A stretch of 64,000 nt of DNA from Candidatus Gastranaerophilales bacterium (GCA_028696075.1 JAQVHS010000006.1:1-64000), one strand, 5' to 3'. Counted from the first letter of the stretch, positions 25,524 to 36,200 are shown. Notes: generated by a model not told the origin, from the letters alone. Made by a program: numbers and translations.

Positions 25524-26993
25524 ATGAAAAAAAATTTACAAGAAAAAGCTGTTATATATACGAGAGTATCTAGCAGAGAACAGGAACAAGAAGGATATTC
25601 AATACCTGCTCAGCTTAAATTGCTTAATGATTATGCACAAAAAAATAATATTGATGTTATTGAAGAATTTATTGATAATGAAACTGCTAAAAAGGCTGGG
25701 CGGACCAATTTTGTTAGAATGATTGATTTTTTTAAAAAGAATCAAAACGTTAAAACAATTTTGGTTGAAAAAACAGATAGACTATATCGTAATTTCAAAG
25801 ACTATGTTTTATTAGAAAATTACAAACTTGATATTCATCTTGTTAAAGAAGGAACTATTTTAAGTGAGAATTCCCGTTCAAATGACAAATTTATTCACGG
25901 GATTAAAGTTTTAATGGCTAAAAACTATATTGATAATTTATCAGAAGAAGTTAAAAAAGGACAACGACAAAAAGCCGAACAAGGTGAATATCCGGGAAAA
26001 CCTCCTTATGGCTATTACAGATTGAATCATAAAATAATACATGTACAAGATGATGAAGCAAAATTCGTTAAAAGAGCATTTGAACTTTATTCAGAAAAAG
26101 AATTATCATTAACAAGATTAATCGAAGAATTATACAAAGAAGGTTTTATTTACAAACATAATAAAGTCAAAATAGGCAAAAGTAATCTGGATATCATGTT
26201 AAAAAATGTGTTTTATATAGGACAGTTTAAATTTAAAGATAAAATTTATGATGGAGTACATGAACCAATTATTAACCGAGCCCTTTTCTATAAAACGCAA
26301 GAATCATTTAAAAAAGATAATAAACCTGAAAAATCAAATAAAAGAAACTTTGCTTTTGTAGGTATGTTTAAATGTTCAAAATGTGGTTCTGCAATTACAG
26401 CTGAAATTAAAAAAGAAAAATATATCTATTATCATTGCACGGGTTGGCATAAAAAATGTTCTATTAAAAATAAAATGATAAAAGAAGAAATAATATCTTT
26501 ACAACTAGAAAAAGCCATGAAATATATTACGATAAAAAAAGAACATTCGAATTGGCTTAAAAGAGAAATAAAAGATTTTTTTAGTAAAGAACAAGAATAC
26601 CACCGTGATGAATTACTAAGGTTAAGTAAAAAAATAGATTTGCTTAAAAATCGTATTGATAAAATGTATATTGACTATTTAGATGGGATTATTTCAAAAG
26701 AAATATATTTATCAAAATCAAAGGAATGGAATGAAGAAATAGAAAATAATAGACTTATTATCCAAGCTCATGATAAAGCAAATAATAATTTCTTACAAAG
26801 AGGAATAGAAATTATAGAACTGGCTGAAAACCTTTATACAAAATATAAATTACTAAATAACTTTGAAAAGGCTAAATTGGCAAGAATTGTATTGTCGAAC
26901 TTTTATTCGGATGGTGAAAACATAAGCTATACATACAAAAAGCCCTTCGACATATTAGCCGAAGGACTATCTTTTAATAAAACTCTGGGGTGA
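25524..26993 (+). CDS. Large serine recombinase (integrase of the element)
   Basis: 489 residues with the three-part layout of large serine integrases. The resolvase domain has catalytic Ser16 in YTRVSSREQEQEGYS. The recombinase domain follows (KPPYGYYRLNHKI to IINRALF). The zinc ribbon is FKCSKCGSA with HCTGWHKKCS. A coiled coil spans about 360-425. These enzymes join attP and attB with no host factor except, for excision, a directionality partner. No clear Shine-Dalgarno is seen before the ATG. The stop codon lies inside the attachment repeat and overlaps the tRNA-Gln 3' end by 9 bases, so this is the integrase of the island. Confidence 0.92.
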   Translation: MKKNLQEKAVIYTRVSSREQEQEGYSIPAQLKLLNDYAQKNNIDVIEEFIDNETAKKAGRTNFVRMIDFFKKNQNVKTILVEKTDRLYRNFKDYVLLENYKLDIHLVKEGTILSENSRSNDKFIHGIKVLMAKNYIDNLSEEVKKGQRQKAEQGEYPGKPPYGYYRLNHKIIHVQDDEAKFVKRAFELYSEKELSLTRLIEELYKEGFIYKHNKVKIGKSNLDIMLKNVFYIGQFKFKDKIYDGVHEPIINRALFYKTQESFKKDNKPEKSNKRNFAFVGMFKCSKCGSAITAEIKKEKYIYYHCTGWHKKCSIKNKMIKEEIISLQLEKAMKYITIKKEHSNWLKREIKDFFSKEQEYHRDELLRLSKKIDLLKNRIDKMYIDYLDGIISKEIYLSKSKEWNEEIENNRLIIQAHDKANNNFLQRGIEIIELAENLYTKYKLLNNFEKAKLARIVLSNFYSDGENISYTYKKPFDILAEGLSFNKTLG

Positions 26994-27056
26994 AAGGATT
27001 CGAACCTCTGAATGCCTGGACCAAAACCAGGTGCCTTACCACTTGGCGACACCCCA
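26985..27056 (-). tRNA. tRNA-Gln (anticodon TTG)
   Basis: A complete cloverleaf: acceptor TGGGGTG/CACCCCA, D-stem GCC/GGC, anticodon stem CCTGG/CCAGG with loop TTTTGGT (anticodon TTG), and T-arm AGAGG-TTCGAAT-CCTTT. The discriminator base is G, as usual for glutamine tRNAs, and CCA is not encoded. The 3' end is the target of the integrated element. Confidence 0.95.
26986..27002. repeat. Right attachment site (attR) within tRNA-Gln
   Basis: The 17 bases are identical to 9007-9023 and cover the acceptor 3' strand and part of the T-arm. The integrase stop codon (26991-26993) lies within it. Confidence 0.85.
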
Positions 27057-27272
27057 ATGGATTAAATTTTTAATCATTATATAATTTTTCAAAAGCGTCT
27101 GAGCAAAACTCATATTTCGTTAAGTCAGCCGGGGTTTTGTGTTTGTCAAACTAAAGCTCGTAAACTCACTTTGTTTGTCGCAGCGATACTCTAATATCGC
27201 GGTCAATGTCTTCCTGCATCACAATCGCAACATCAAGCAGCAATAATATTTTAGCTAAGGCATAGGACAATG

Positions 27273-28886
27273 TCAACTCTGATTTTTAGTTAAACGATTT
27301 TGGATTTTCGTTGTAAATAAAGTAGTTAAAAGACTTGAAACGATGGCAACAGGCATGCTGACCATTTTTAAGGTGTTAGTCAAGAAGAACACACCTGCCC
27401 CTAACCAATAAGGTAAAAATCTGGGGTGCGGTTTAGTGTCTTCTTTTTTGGAAGACAGCATAGATTTGCCTGTTACGTAGGCACCCGGCGCTAACAAAAA
27501 TGCACTATCCAAAACAGCATCACCTGATTTGATGGCACGCAATCTGTGTGGTAAAGCGTATCGCTCTTGATGAATCGTTTTATGTAATTTACGGGAAAAA
27601 TTATCTATTTGTGTTTTTAAAGCTAAATATTCATTAGTTTGATAATGTTTAAGCAGGCTTGGATTAATACCGGCTTGAACATTATCAAGTTTAATATCTT
27701 TGCACTTAACAAGCTGCCTTATCTCTTCCATAATACCCAGTTTTTTATGCTGAATTTCTTCTTGTATTCCTTTTTGAAGGGAGATGATATAACCTTTGAT
27801 TGCCTTATAAGAAGCAAAGCCTTTTGTGGCTTCGTCTAAATTATCTAATTTTTTCAACAGTGCTGACATATAATCTGCTCTGGAGGTAACATCATTACCC
27901 GTAAGACTGTCTGTAATGGTATCAAAGCGATATTTGTGCAACAATTCGCTGACCTCTTGTAATAGTTTAGAGGTTCCCGTATTTTGATTATTTTTACTGA
28001 TAATCATAGATAAACGATCTAATATACCCTGTGCATTTTCAAAATTATATTCAATATTTTTAGAGATTGCGCTTGCTTTCTCTTTTAGTCCGGGCGGAAT
28101 AAAAGTAAGCCGTTTTTGTATTTGCTCCAATCGGGAATTATCGCTGCCTCTGAAATTATCCTTAAGTTCCTGCAGCAATACCTTCGCACGGGCGGTATAT
28201 TCTCTTAATTTGGCGGCACGGCTTGTTCCGTCCGGCATTAGATCCAAATTTACCGGCACGGGTTTTTCACTTGAAGTCTTTAGGATTTTTTCGGGAAGAA
28301 GTATCGAAATCTTTCCTTTTGTACTTGCTTCTATAACCTCTATTCTTCCGTTTAAAACTTTTTCAACATCTTCAAATTCTTTTAAAAGTTTTTGATACTT
28401 GGCTTCCGTAACTTTTATGTTTTGATTGGCAAAAAAACCGTTAATTTGTTTAGTCATCCGACCTAAGAAAGTTTGGTTATCATGTTTATTCAGATTTCTA
28501 AAGAAATATTCACGATGTTTATTCACAGTTCTGGTTGTACTTAGAATTTTACCCGTAACAAATCTTGTTCCGGTAAGAACTTTTTTAGTGATTTTTGTAA
28601 ATAAATCGTTTTGGTCTGCCAAATTCAGCCGTGCTATGCTTAAATCCAATGATTTATATATCTTAAGCATATTACTGCGTTTCAAACAAACGCCTGTAAG
28701 TCCAACCGCCAAAGCCCCGCCGGCTGTTGCGCTGGTGATAAAGCTTTCGGGTTTTTGTTGTCGCTTGATAACCAAGGGACGTTCAAATCTTGCCGCATAT
28801 ATTGTTCTGTCTGCGGTTTTAGATTTTTCATTTATAAACATAGGAAATGTATTATAGAATTTATTTGAGCTAATATATTTTTCCAT
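27273..28886 (-). CDS. Large unknown protein, membrane-associated
   Basis: 537 residues, no family recognised. A hydrophobic stretch lies at about 49-67 (SATAGGALAVGLTGVCL). A long Lys/Leu-rich helical middle follows (about 100-440). A second hydrophobic region is near the C-terminus (YWLGAGVFFLTNTLKMVSMP, then VAIVSSLLTTLF). The start overlaps the end of the upstream 621-residue gene by 17 bases, so the two are co-translated. They share a style (hydrophobic glycine-rich segments between helical blocks). The pair is likely lineage-specific, and an envelope role is only a guess. Confidence 0.65.
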   Translation of the reverse strand: MEKYISSNKFYNTFPMFINEKSKTADRTIYAARFERPLVIKRQQKPESFITSATAGGALAVGLTGVCLKRSNMLKIYKSLDLSIARLNLADQNDLFTKITKKVLTGTRFVTGKILSTTRTVNKHREYFFRNLNKHDNQTFLGRMTKQINGFFANQNIKVTEAKYQKLLKEFEDVEKVLNGRIEVIEASTKGKISILLPEKILKTSSEKPVPVNLDLMPDGTSRAAKLREYTARAKVLLQELKDNFRGSDNSRLEQIQKRLTFIPPGLKEKASAISKNIEYNFENAQGILDRLSMIISKNNQNTGTSKLLQEVSELLHKYRFDTITDSLTGNDVTSRADYMSALLKKLDNLDEATKGFASYKAIKGYIISLQKGIQEEIQHKKLGIMEEIRQLVKCKDIKLDNVQAGINPSLLKHYQTNEYLALKTQIDNFSRKLHKTIHQERYALPHRLRAIKSGDAVLDSAFLLAPGAYVTGKSMLSSKKEDTKPHPRFLPYWLGAGVFFLTNTLKMVSMPVAIVSSLLTTLFTTKIQNRLTKNQS

Positions 28887-30735
28887 TTTTAACTGCCTTC
28901 AGGTTCTTCTCAATATTTGCTTCTAATCCTTCAGAAGGTGCCAAAATGCCTTGTATAGCACCGGGGTCAACTTGAGGAGCATAAGAAGCTATAGGGTTGG
29001 GGATATAACGTATGTTTGATGTTTCCGGTTGCAGCATTGGAGCTGCAGGAATATTTGCGCTTGCAAAATCTTGTTGTGTTTGAATTATATCATTTTTTTG
29101 AGGGGTTTGTGTAGTATTTGTAAATTCTTCCATATTTACAAACGGTGTTTGAACTTGTCCGGATTTTGGCTGGGATTTCTTTTCTTCATCGGCGTATGAC
29201 GAATTTGTAGGTTTGCCGAATAATCCGTGTGTTATTTTTGCACAAAGTTTTGTTAACGGCGGAGTTAATACCATCATAATGAGTATCAAACGCATAGGAT
29301 ATCCTGTAATTCCTTTTAATGCGTTTTTAAATTTGCCTGCGAATGCCGCAAAATTGCTTACTTTACCGACCTGTACCAGTTTAGAAGGAGTCATATCTAA
29401 TCCTACACTCAATATTTTGCCTATCCAGGTTAAAGGTCTGTTTACTACATCCACCAAGCCTTTACTTTTGAATTTTTTAAACTTAACAAGACTGTCTATA
29501 GCTTTGTTAATCCGTTCAGGTCCGAACTTCGTAGTGATAGCTTTACTTATATCCACGGCACTTGTTGCTTTTTGAGGCAGCTTAATACCTAATTCCGAAA
29601 TGGCTGTTTTTATCTCGGGGGTAACAACAGCTCCCGGTTTATTTAAGTTTTCTAAAATGCCTTGAGCGCCTTTCCATACTTTTTTTCTGGTATTTATCAT
29701 ATCAGTCATTGTCTTCAGTTTGGTTATTCTTAGTGCGGACTTATCAACGTTTTTAATACCGAGCATTCTGTAGGCAAAACTTGTTGTTAACAAGACCATC
29801 AGATATCCGCCGCAGAAGTCAAGCAATGCCGCTTCCATAAACGTACTCAGCTTTTCGCCTTTAGGTGCATCCCAGGTACGCTTTAAACCTGCCGCCACAA
29901 ATATACTGTTCATTAATAATCCGAACCTGCCGCCTATTACACCTCCGCCAGCCGCTTCTGAAACACTCATAAATAATTTTTGGAAAAATCTTGTTATAGG
30001 GGTTTTGGCATTAGCAGCAATAAACGCTCTTGATTTATTGAGTTCTGCTACAAAGCGCATTGCTTTTTTGGAGTTTGCCAAAGGTAATTCTTTTAATGTG
30101 CCTATCGGGGTATTTTTTAACTTACTTGTAATATCTTTAACAATTTGTACTAAGTTGGCATTAGGCTTGGTTGATTGGGCAAGCAATCCGTCAATACCAA
30201 GTTTTTTAATCGTTGCAGGGTCTAATTTGCCTGCAAGCCCCAGAAAATATTCTGACGACGCTCGTGTCAGCCCTTTATACTGCGCTAAAGCCATGGCATT
30301 TTTGGGAGTAACGCCGATTTTAACCTTTTCGCCTATGTTTTTCATCCAATTTGGCATGCGTTGTGCCAAAAATCCCTGCGCTTTTTGTGCATGCAGCTGC
30401 ATTTTTGAATATACAGGCATCAATAAGTTATCAACCTTGCCTGTTGCTTTACCTATAATTGATTTATCAAAACTTTCCTGTAAAGTTACATTAGGATTTT
30501 TAAACGGATTTACTCTCGATAAAATTGTAGCCAGTCTGGATACTAAGTAACTAAAGCCTACTCCGCCGGCAACAAACGGAGAAAATTTCACAAATTCATC
30601 AGGCGTGGAAGGCAAGCCCATGCTTTGCAGCATGTTTAAAGCTTGCGGCTTATTTTCGGCAAGTGTTGCATCTAATCCGCCTGCACCAAAGTTATTGGCT
30701 GTTTGCACATTATTCTGATATAAATTAACAGACAT
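28870..30735 (-). CDS. Large unknown protein with hydrophobic segments
   Basis: 621 residues, no family recognised. Hydrophobic segments lie at about 52-70 (FVAGGVGFSYLVSRLATIL), 265-285, 310-330 and 485-505 (LILIMMVLTPPLTKLCAKI), separated by amphipathic, lysine-rich helices. The last 100 residues are Pro/Gln/Asn-rich and disordered. There is no classical signal peptide. It is first in a two-gene operon with the 537-residue protein. The protein style suggests a lineage-restricted membrane or envelope component, but nothing in the sequence fixes its job. Confidence 0.65.
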   Translation of the reverse strand: MSVNLYQNNVQTANNFGAGGLDATLAENKPQALNMLQSMGLPSTPDEFVKFSPFVAGGVGFSYLVSRLATILSRVNPFKNPNVTLQESFDKSIIGKATGKVDNLLMPVYSKMQLHAQKAQGFLAQRMPNWMKNIGEKVKIGVTPKNAMALAQYKGLTRASSEYFLGLAGKLDPATIKKLGIDGLLAQSTKPNANLVQIVKDITSKLKNTPIGTLKELPLANSKKAMRFVAELNKSRAFIAANAKTPITRFFQKLFMSVSEAAGGGVIGGRFGLLMNSIFVAAGLKRTWDAPKGEKLSTFMEAALLDFCGGYLMVLLTTSFAYRMLGIKNVDKSALRITKLKTMTDMINTRKKVWKGAQGILENLNKPGAVVTPEIKTAISELGIKLPQKATSAVDISKAITTKFGPERINKAIDSLVKFKKFKSKGLVDVVNRPLTWIGKILSVGLDMTPSKLVQVGKVSNFAAFAGKFKNALKGITGYPMRLILIMMVLTPPLTKLCAKITHGLFGKPTNSSYADEEKKSQPKSGQVQTPFVNMEEFTNTTQTPQKNDIIQTQQDFASANIPAAPMLQPETSNIRYIPNPIASYAPQVDPGAIQGILAPSEGLEANIEKNLKAVKNGKIY

Positions 30736-30836
30736 TATCCTACCTATGACCTATATAATTTAAAAAACATGTAAATTAAAATAATTGCCATAGCAGAATC
30801 GAACATAAGAAAAAATTTCTTAGCAAAAATCGATAA

Positions 30837-31313
30837 TTAATTTTTTACTTCTGCAGTTTCCGTTAAATTTTCCGTTCTTTCTAAATCTTCTTTTAAATCA
30901 GCTGCTGTTAATCTTATAACAGGTGAGTCATCATCTTTTTTAAGAATTATATTTTCAATCTGTGCCTGCAGGATGAAGCGTTTGCACAAAATACAAATAA
31001 AATCATGCCCGTAAATATACATTGCAGCACCTTTTGTGCGGTCCAGACCCGCCTGTATGATTGCATTTTGTTCTGCATGAATGGAACGGCAGGTTTCATA
31101 TCTTGTACCGGAAGGAATTTTGTTATGAATTCTAAAACAGTAATTGCGCTCTAAACAAGATTCAACTTTAGCCGGGGTGCCGTTATAGCCTGTTGCTTTA
31201 ATCATTTTATCAGCTCCCACTATAATCGCGCCCACCTGTGCGCGAAGACAACTGGAGCGTTTAGACGCTGTTTTTGCCATCTCTAAAAAATATGAATCCC
31301 AATCTAATACCAT
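30837..31313 (-). CDS. dCMP deaminase family protein
   Basis: 158 residues. The zinc site is complete: HAEQNAI at 79-85 (His79, catalytic Glu81) and C107-x2-C110 (FICILC, with Ile in place of the usual Pro before Cys107). The N-terminal WDSYFLEMAKTASKRSSC and the VGAIIVGADKMIKATGYNGTP strand match ComEB-like dCMP deaminases, which convert dCMP to dUMP for thymidylate synthesis. The C-terminal 25 residues are acidic and not conserved. It lies 18 bases downstream of the metzincin gene, so it may share that transcript. Confidence 0.85.
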   Translation of the reverse strand: MVLDWDSYFLEMAKTASKRSSCLRAQVGAIIVGADKMIKATGYNGTPAKVESCLERNYCFRIHNKIPSGTRYETCRSIHAEQNAIIQAGLDRTKGAAMYIYGHDFICILCKRFILQAQIENIILKKDDDSPVIRLTAADLKEDLERTENLTETAEVKN

Positions 31314-31331
31314 AAAAGCTCCTACTCCTGA

Positions 31332-32678
31332 CTACTTCATGTTTAATTTTGACATAATTTCCTGAATACATTTCTCCTCTTTAGCCTTGGGATTTCTGTA
31401 TAATAAATTTGTTACAAGGCTTTGAGCGTTGTATGCCTGATTATTTCTAATATATGCATTAGCCAGATTGCAATAAGCATGCGGGTTTGTAGGTTCAATC
31501 CTGATTAATGCTTTATACATAAGTTCGGTATTTTTTAAATCGTTGCGCTTGTAATAAATATTACCCAACGCTTTTAATGCGTCCGCATTATTCGGGTCCA
31601 AGGTCAAAGCTTTTTGATAAAATCCTATTGCTTCGTATTCATTGTCCAATGCTATATAAGTCTTTGCCACGTTTATATATCCGACCGGATTATAAGGCAC
31701 GGTTTGAATATATTCCAACCCTTGTTCCAATTTGGTATTTAACCTGTCTTCTTTGTTGCCGAATACGGAAGTGATAGAATTATCCGATGTGGAATAAGGA
31801 TTTTTGTCTATTTCATAAATAGCTTTTGCGGTATTTTTATCTCTTAAAGAAAGCTGTAACCTCCCCGGGTTACCTGTTTGATTGTAAAGCGCATACATAA
31901 TGTCGCTTTTATTATCGCTATGTCCCCAAATACCTATTGCATGCCCGAATTCATGGAGAGCTACGTTATAAACATCAACGGGTGTGAGCGGTTTATAATT
32001 CGGACCCTGGGTATATAAATCTACCTGAACAGCTGTAATATAACCATTTTGGCTTTTATGTTTTGTCATCCCCAAGATTTGATTTTGGGATTTTGGGGCA
32101 ATACCTTTAAATGTGATGACAATATCAGCATTTGGTTTTTCCTGCGTGTATACGTAGTCAAAATTGCCTTCAGAAGATTCTTTCCAGTTGCTAAGCGCGG
32201 TTTTTGCGCTATCAACGTACGCATTGTTAACCTTCAGGGAATTATCAATATAGATTTTTAAAGGCATATTTTGTTTATTCCAGACAACTAATTCGCCTGA
32301 AGTCGTAATTGCATTTTTAACGTAATTATCAATAGTACTTACGGCAGAAGGTTTTTCTTCCAAAGACGGTACAAAAGTTGCCAGCGCTTGTTTGGAATAT
32401 ATTCCCGCCTGTGAATTTGGCGCAAGCTGAACAACATAGCCGTATTCAACTTTGGCTCTGTCATAGTTCTTAAGATACATAAGAGTTTGGGCATAATAAT
32501 AGCGGCAATTAACATTATTAGGGTTCAGTTTAAGCGCTTCTACAAAATTTTTGCCCGCTTCCGTGTAATTTCCTTTGTTATAAAAACTTTGTCCAACCGC
32601 ATAATAATCAACCGCAAAAGCAGTTGAAGCTATACATAAAACCAACAAATTAAAGGCTAAAATTCTTAATATCTTCAT
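31332..32678 (-). CDS. Secreted TPR protein with metzincin protease domain
   Basis: 448 residues. A signal peptide (MKILRILAFNLLVLCIASTA, cut near FAVD) is followed by TPR repeats (26-100). A metzincin catalytic domain has HEFGHAIGIWGH at 242-253 and the Met-turn near Met261 (SDIMYAL). More TPRs follow (325-448, with the usual LDPNNADALKALGNIYYKRN pattern). The zinc motif is complete, so an active matrixin-like peptidase exported across the inner membrane is expected. TPRs on both sides of the peptidase are unusual and may present substrate or dock it to a complex. Upstream of the dCMP deaminase gene. Confidence 0.85.
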   Translation of the reverse strand: MKILRILAFNLLVLCIASTAFAVDYYAVGQSFYNKGNYTEAGKNFVEALKLNPNNVNCRYYYAQTLMYLKNYDRAKVEYGYVVQLAPNSQAGIYSKQALATFVPSLEEKPSAVSTIDNYVKNAITTSGELVVWNKQNMPLKIYIDNSLKVNNAYVDSAKTALSNWKESSEGNFDYVYTQEKPNADIVITFKGIAPKSQNQILGMTKHKSQNGYITAVQVDLYTQGPNYKPLTPVDVYNVALHEFGHAIGIWGHSDNKSDIMYALYNQTGNPGRLQLSLRDKNTAKAIYEIDKNPYSTSDNSITSVFGNKEDRLNTKLEQGLEYIQTVPYNPVGYINVAKTYIALDNEYEAIGFYQKALTLDPNNADALKALGNIYYKRNDLKNTELMYKALIRIEPTNPHAYCNLANAYIRNNQAYNAQSLVTNLLYRNPKAKEEKCIQEIMSKLNMK

Positions 32679-32756
32679 ATTTAAAAGATACTATATAACC
32701 GGGCTAAAATCAATGTGTTGTTAAGAAAATTAAGGGTTCAAAGGGGGTTTTATTTA

Positions 32757-33101
32757 TTATTCTTCTTCGTTATGATTTTTTATAATAACAAGCATTTCAC
32801 CGTCCTGAGTTAATTTTAACCGGTTTCTTGCCAATGATTCCACACCTTTGCTCGAATTGTATTTTTCAAGTTCTTCTCTTAAGAGTATGTTTTTTTGGGT
32901 AGCGACTTTATCAATAGATTCCAGTTTATTAATTTTGCCCCGTAAACTAACGTATTTAACGCTGTTCATTACAATGCTGTAGGCTAATTGTACAAAAAAT
33001 ATCAACAGTAAAATACTAAGCAAAGAAAGCCCCTGTTTTTTCCTTTTTGCCCTATAATTCCCTTCTGAAAATTTGTTTAATCCCTCATTAATTTTTTTCA
33101 C
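32757..33101 (-). CDS. FtsB/DivIC-like septum formation initiator
   Basis: 114 residues. A basic cytoplasmic tail (residues 1-25) and a single transmembrane helix (26-46) are followed by a leucine-zipper coiled coil (LRGKINKLESIDKVATQKNI). The end motif VESLARNRLKLTQDGEMLVI matches the FtsB/DivIC family, whose members bridge the divisome with FtsL and FtsQ. It is divergent from the TamB-like gene across a 146-bp region. Neither ftsL nor ftsQ is nearby. Confidence 0.82.
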   Translation of the reverse strand: MKKINEGLNKFSEGNYRAKRKKQGLSLLSILLLIFFVQLAYSIVMNSVKYVSLRGKINKLESIDKVATQKNILLREELEKYNSSKGVESLARNRLKLTQDGEMLVIIKNHNEEE

Positions 33102-33247
33102 AAAAAAATACCGGTCGATAACCCTATTTCATTCTAAACAATACATACGCCCGTGTCTATAATTGTAAATGTTCTTTACAATAGCAAAATCAGCATACAT
33201 TATATAAAAGGTATGCGAAATTGCATGATAATAGTATAATAAAGCTT

Positions 33248-36200
33248 ATGATATCTAAAAGAAAACGTTTTTTTATAAAATTTCTAAGCATAATAGTTGT
33301 ACTTTTCGGTATAATGACTGCGCTTATTTGGTATATTAATACAGTATCATCAAATACGGCTTTGGTTTCGCAGCTTATAACCTCTCAAATTTCACAGCTT
33401 CTGGATTTGGATTCTTATGTGGAGAACCCGCGGGCTTACGTTGATTGGGACTTGCAATACAAAATTAAAGCCGACAAACTTGTATTCAAAAATCCTGACG
33501 GCACTGATTTAGTATCAGGTGATAATATTGAACTGAATATTTTTGTGCCTGCGTTTGCATTCAAAAAAATTTATATCACTCAAATAAATACTAAAAACCT
33601 CTACGTAGACTTTGTCAGAGATAAAAATAATAAAATTAATATTATTGAAATTTTCAATATAAAAGGGTTTTTTGATATTTATTTCAAGAATTCCCATATC
33701 AGCGTTGATAAATACATAGTAAAATTTACCGATGAGTATAAGAACGCTGAAGAACACATGTTAATCACGGGCGATAGTATCGTACTCAGCAAATTTTCGC
33801 TTAACAAATATATGCAGCTTATAATGGACGGTATTGTAAGTTATAAAAAACATAAAATGCCGTTCTTTATTAATTACAACACCAAATTACCCGTTCAGGA
33901 CAAAAAGTATAACGTTGAAGTTTCTTTTCAAGATATGAATTTTCAGGATTATATCGGCTATATTCAGGAATTTAACCCGAAAATTAAAGTCTTCGGCGGC
34001 AGCGGTAATTTGAAGCTTAAAGTATCATCGAATAAATATTTTAACGTACAAAGTGAAATTAAAGACTTCACTCTTTCTACGGAAGAACATGATAACTGGC
34101 TGGATTTTCCTTCCGAATTAAAGTTGGAGTCCAAAGGGGCTTTGTCGCCAAATGATATTATAATAGATGATTTTAAACTTTTTTCAACTGATTTTGAGAT
34201 GGGGATGAAAGGCTCTGTAAAAGATTTGAAGGCAGCAAACCCCGGTATCAAAATTGATGCATACATAAAAGAAGGTTCTCAGGCAAGTTCTATTATAAAA
34301 TTATTCCCGTCAGATTTTAACTTTATGAAAGGAATGATTGGCAAAGCCATAAAGCATAAAGTCCGGGCTGATACAAGCGGTGAACTTAAAATCAGAGGCG
34401 GAGAAATTAACGGCGGTGTTCTGCTCGATAATCTGACTTTTAATGATGTTTACGGTTTACCGAAGTCTTCTCTTTTGCTTGATTTCAGAAAAGACAAGTT
34501 ATATTTGGACGGCAAAATCTTCGCTACCAAAAACAATACCGTGGATAAAGTTATGGTAACCGGTTATGTTAAATTCTTAAACGGTATTTTCAACGATATT
34601 AACGTAATTTCTACTGCGAATATTAAGCTGAGCGATGTTGTTCCGATACTTAATGTAATAAGCGATTTGATACCGTTTCCGACAGGACCTGTTCCTGATA
34701 TGAATATAAAACATGCCATGGGCGAAATTACCCTTAATATTAAGGGCAGCCCGCCGGATGTACTTTTAAACGGGATATTAAATTTCAGAAATGCGACTGT
34801 CGCTTATCCCGGGTTTTACGGTTTTATAGAAAACGGCTACGGCAGGCTGAATTTTGCCGGCGATAGAATTTTATATGAAGATATAAAAGGACAAGTTGAG
34901 GGGGTCAGAGCGACAGCTTTCGGCGAAACCCTTACCCATCAAAACGGATTAACATCATTCCAAATAGATGTATTAAATACGCCGTTAAACAAAGCAAAAA
35001 TATTTATTGACGGCAGTGAAATGCTTACTCATGTTTCGCAAGGACTCAAAATTTTAAAAAATCCCCAAGGATATGGAAGTACAAGCATTAATATTCAGGC
35101 ACAAAAGAATTCTGATATCCCGTACGTAAAAGGTAAAGTTAACATACATTCCGCTTCCGGTGAGATTGAGGGGCTTTATTATCCTGCAGTAAATGTAAGC
35201 GGCAGCGTGAATTTTGACAGTAATATTGCAAGATTGGATTTAAAAGGAATAATAAACGGGCTGGATACAAGGCTTAGCGGTACTATAGAAAAAGATTACG
35301 GCAAACTAAAAATACAATCGGCAAATGTGGATGTTAAAAAAGCGCAGGATATAATTTTTAAAAGTCCTATTTTGGCTGAAGCAAGAAACGCTTTTGAAGA
35401 GATTAACCTTATAGACGGCTTGGTAAGTCTGGACCTTATGCTTAACGGCAGTTTCAAGGATAACAACCTTCAATACTTTGCCGATATAGGCTTAAAAAGC
35501 GTAACTCTCAACTATTTAGATATAACGGCTCCTCTTGTATTAAATAAGGGGCAGATAAATGCACAACAAAACAATATATTTTTTGACAAAGTGGAAGGCA
35601 GTATTTTTGAAAGCCCTGTTTATTTAGACGGCGTAATAAGCAATATTAACCAAGCCAATGAATATACGGATTTGAGATTTGAAGTAAATAATTTTAATGT
35701 ATCAAGTATTAAATACATTGTCTGTTCCACGCTTTTAACTCCCGAATTTTCCAAGGCGTTATCTAACTACGATTATTTGGACGGATTTATCAGCATAAAT
35801 GCTCATATAAAGAATAAAGTTACGGCCATAAGTCTTGATTTTGATAATTTGTATGCAATATATTGCCCGTCAAAAGACGATGTACTGCTCAAATCCGGCA
35901 GATTATTTTTTGACGGCAGCAAAGTTGTTTTAAAAGATTTAGACGCACAAATTTCTAAAAGCACGTTTCTTGTAGACGGCACAATTACCGATTTTTCATC
36001 CAATCCGTTTTATGATTTAACCATAGCATCAAACATAGTGGGTGAAGATTTTAACAAAACTTTTTCAAAGATTTTAAATATACCTGTTGAGCTTGCCGGA
36101 AATCTTTATCTTCATACCCGATTAAAAGGCAATATGGAAAATTGGAATGTAAAATTGCGCTCTATGCTGGATGAAAATTCAAATATTTTTTATAAAGGGG

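Larger units (their letters stand above)
9007..27002. mobile_element. Integrative element of about 18 kb inserted at tRNA-Gln
   Basis: Bounded by 17-bp direct repeats with an intact tRNA-Gln at the right end and a large serine recombinase gene (25524-26993) abutting it. Inside are a second serine recombinase, a rolling-circle-type Rep, a DUF3987-like ATPase, two Xre regulators, an ImmA peptidase, two toxin-antitoxin pairs and several unknown genes, with visibly lower GC than the flanks. I see no relaxosome partners, type IV secretion genes, capsid, terminase or tail genes. It may therefore be a mobilisable element, a phage-plasmid remnant or a satellite. The recombinase stop codon lies inside the attachment repeat, so excision and integration would preserve both the gene end and the tRNA. 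Confidence 0.85.

Noticed and set aside
26985-27056. Second tRNA or tmRNA remnant at 9007
   Set aside because: The left 17-bp copy has no matching T-arm 5' strand or other tRNA parts, so it is a displaced attachment repeat, not a tRNA gene.
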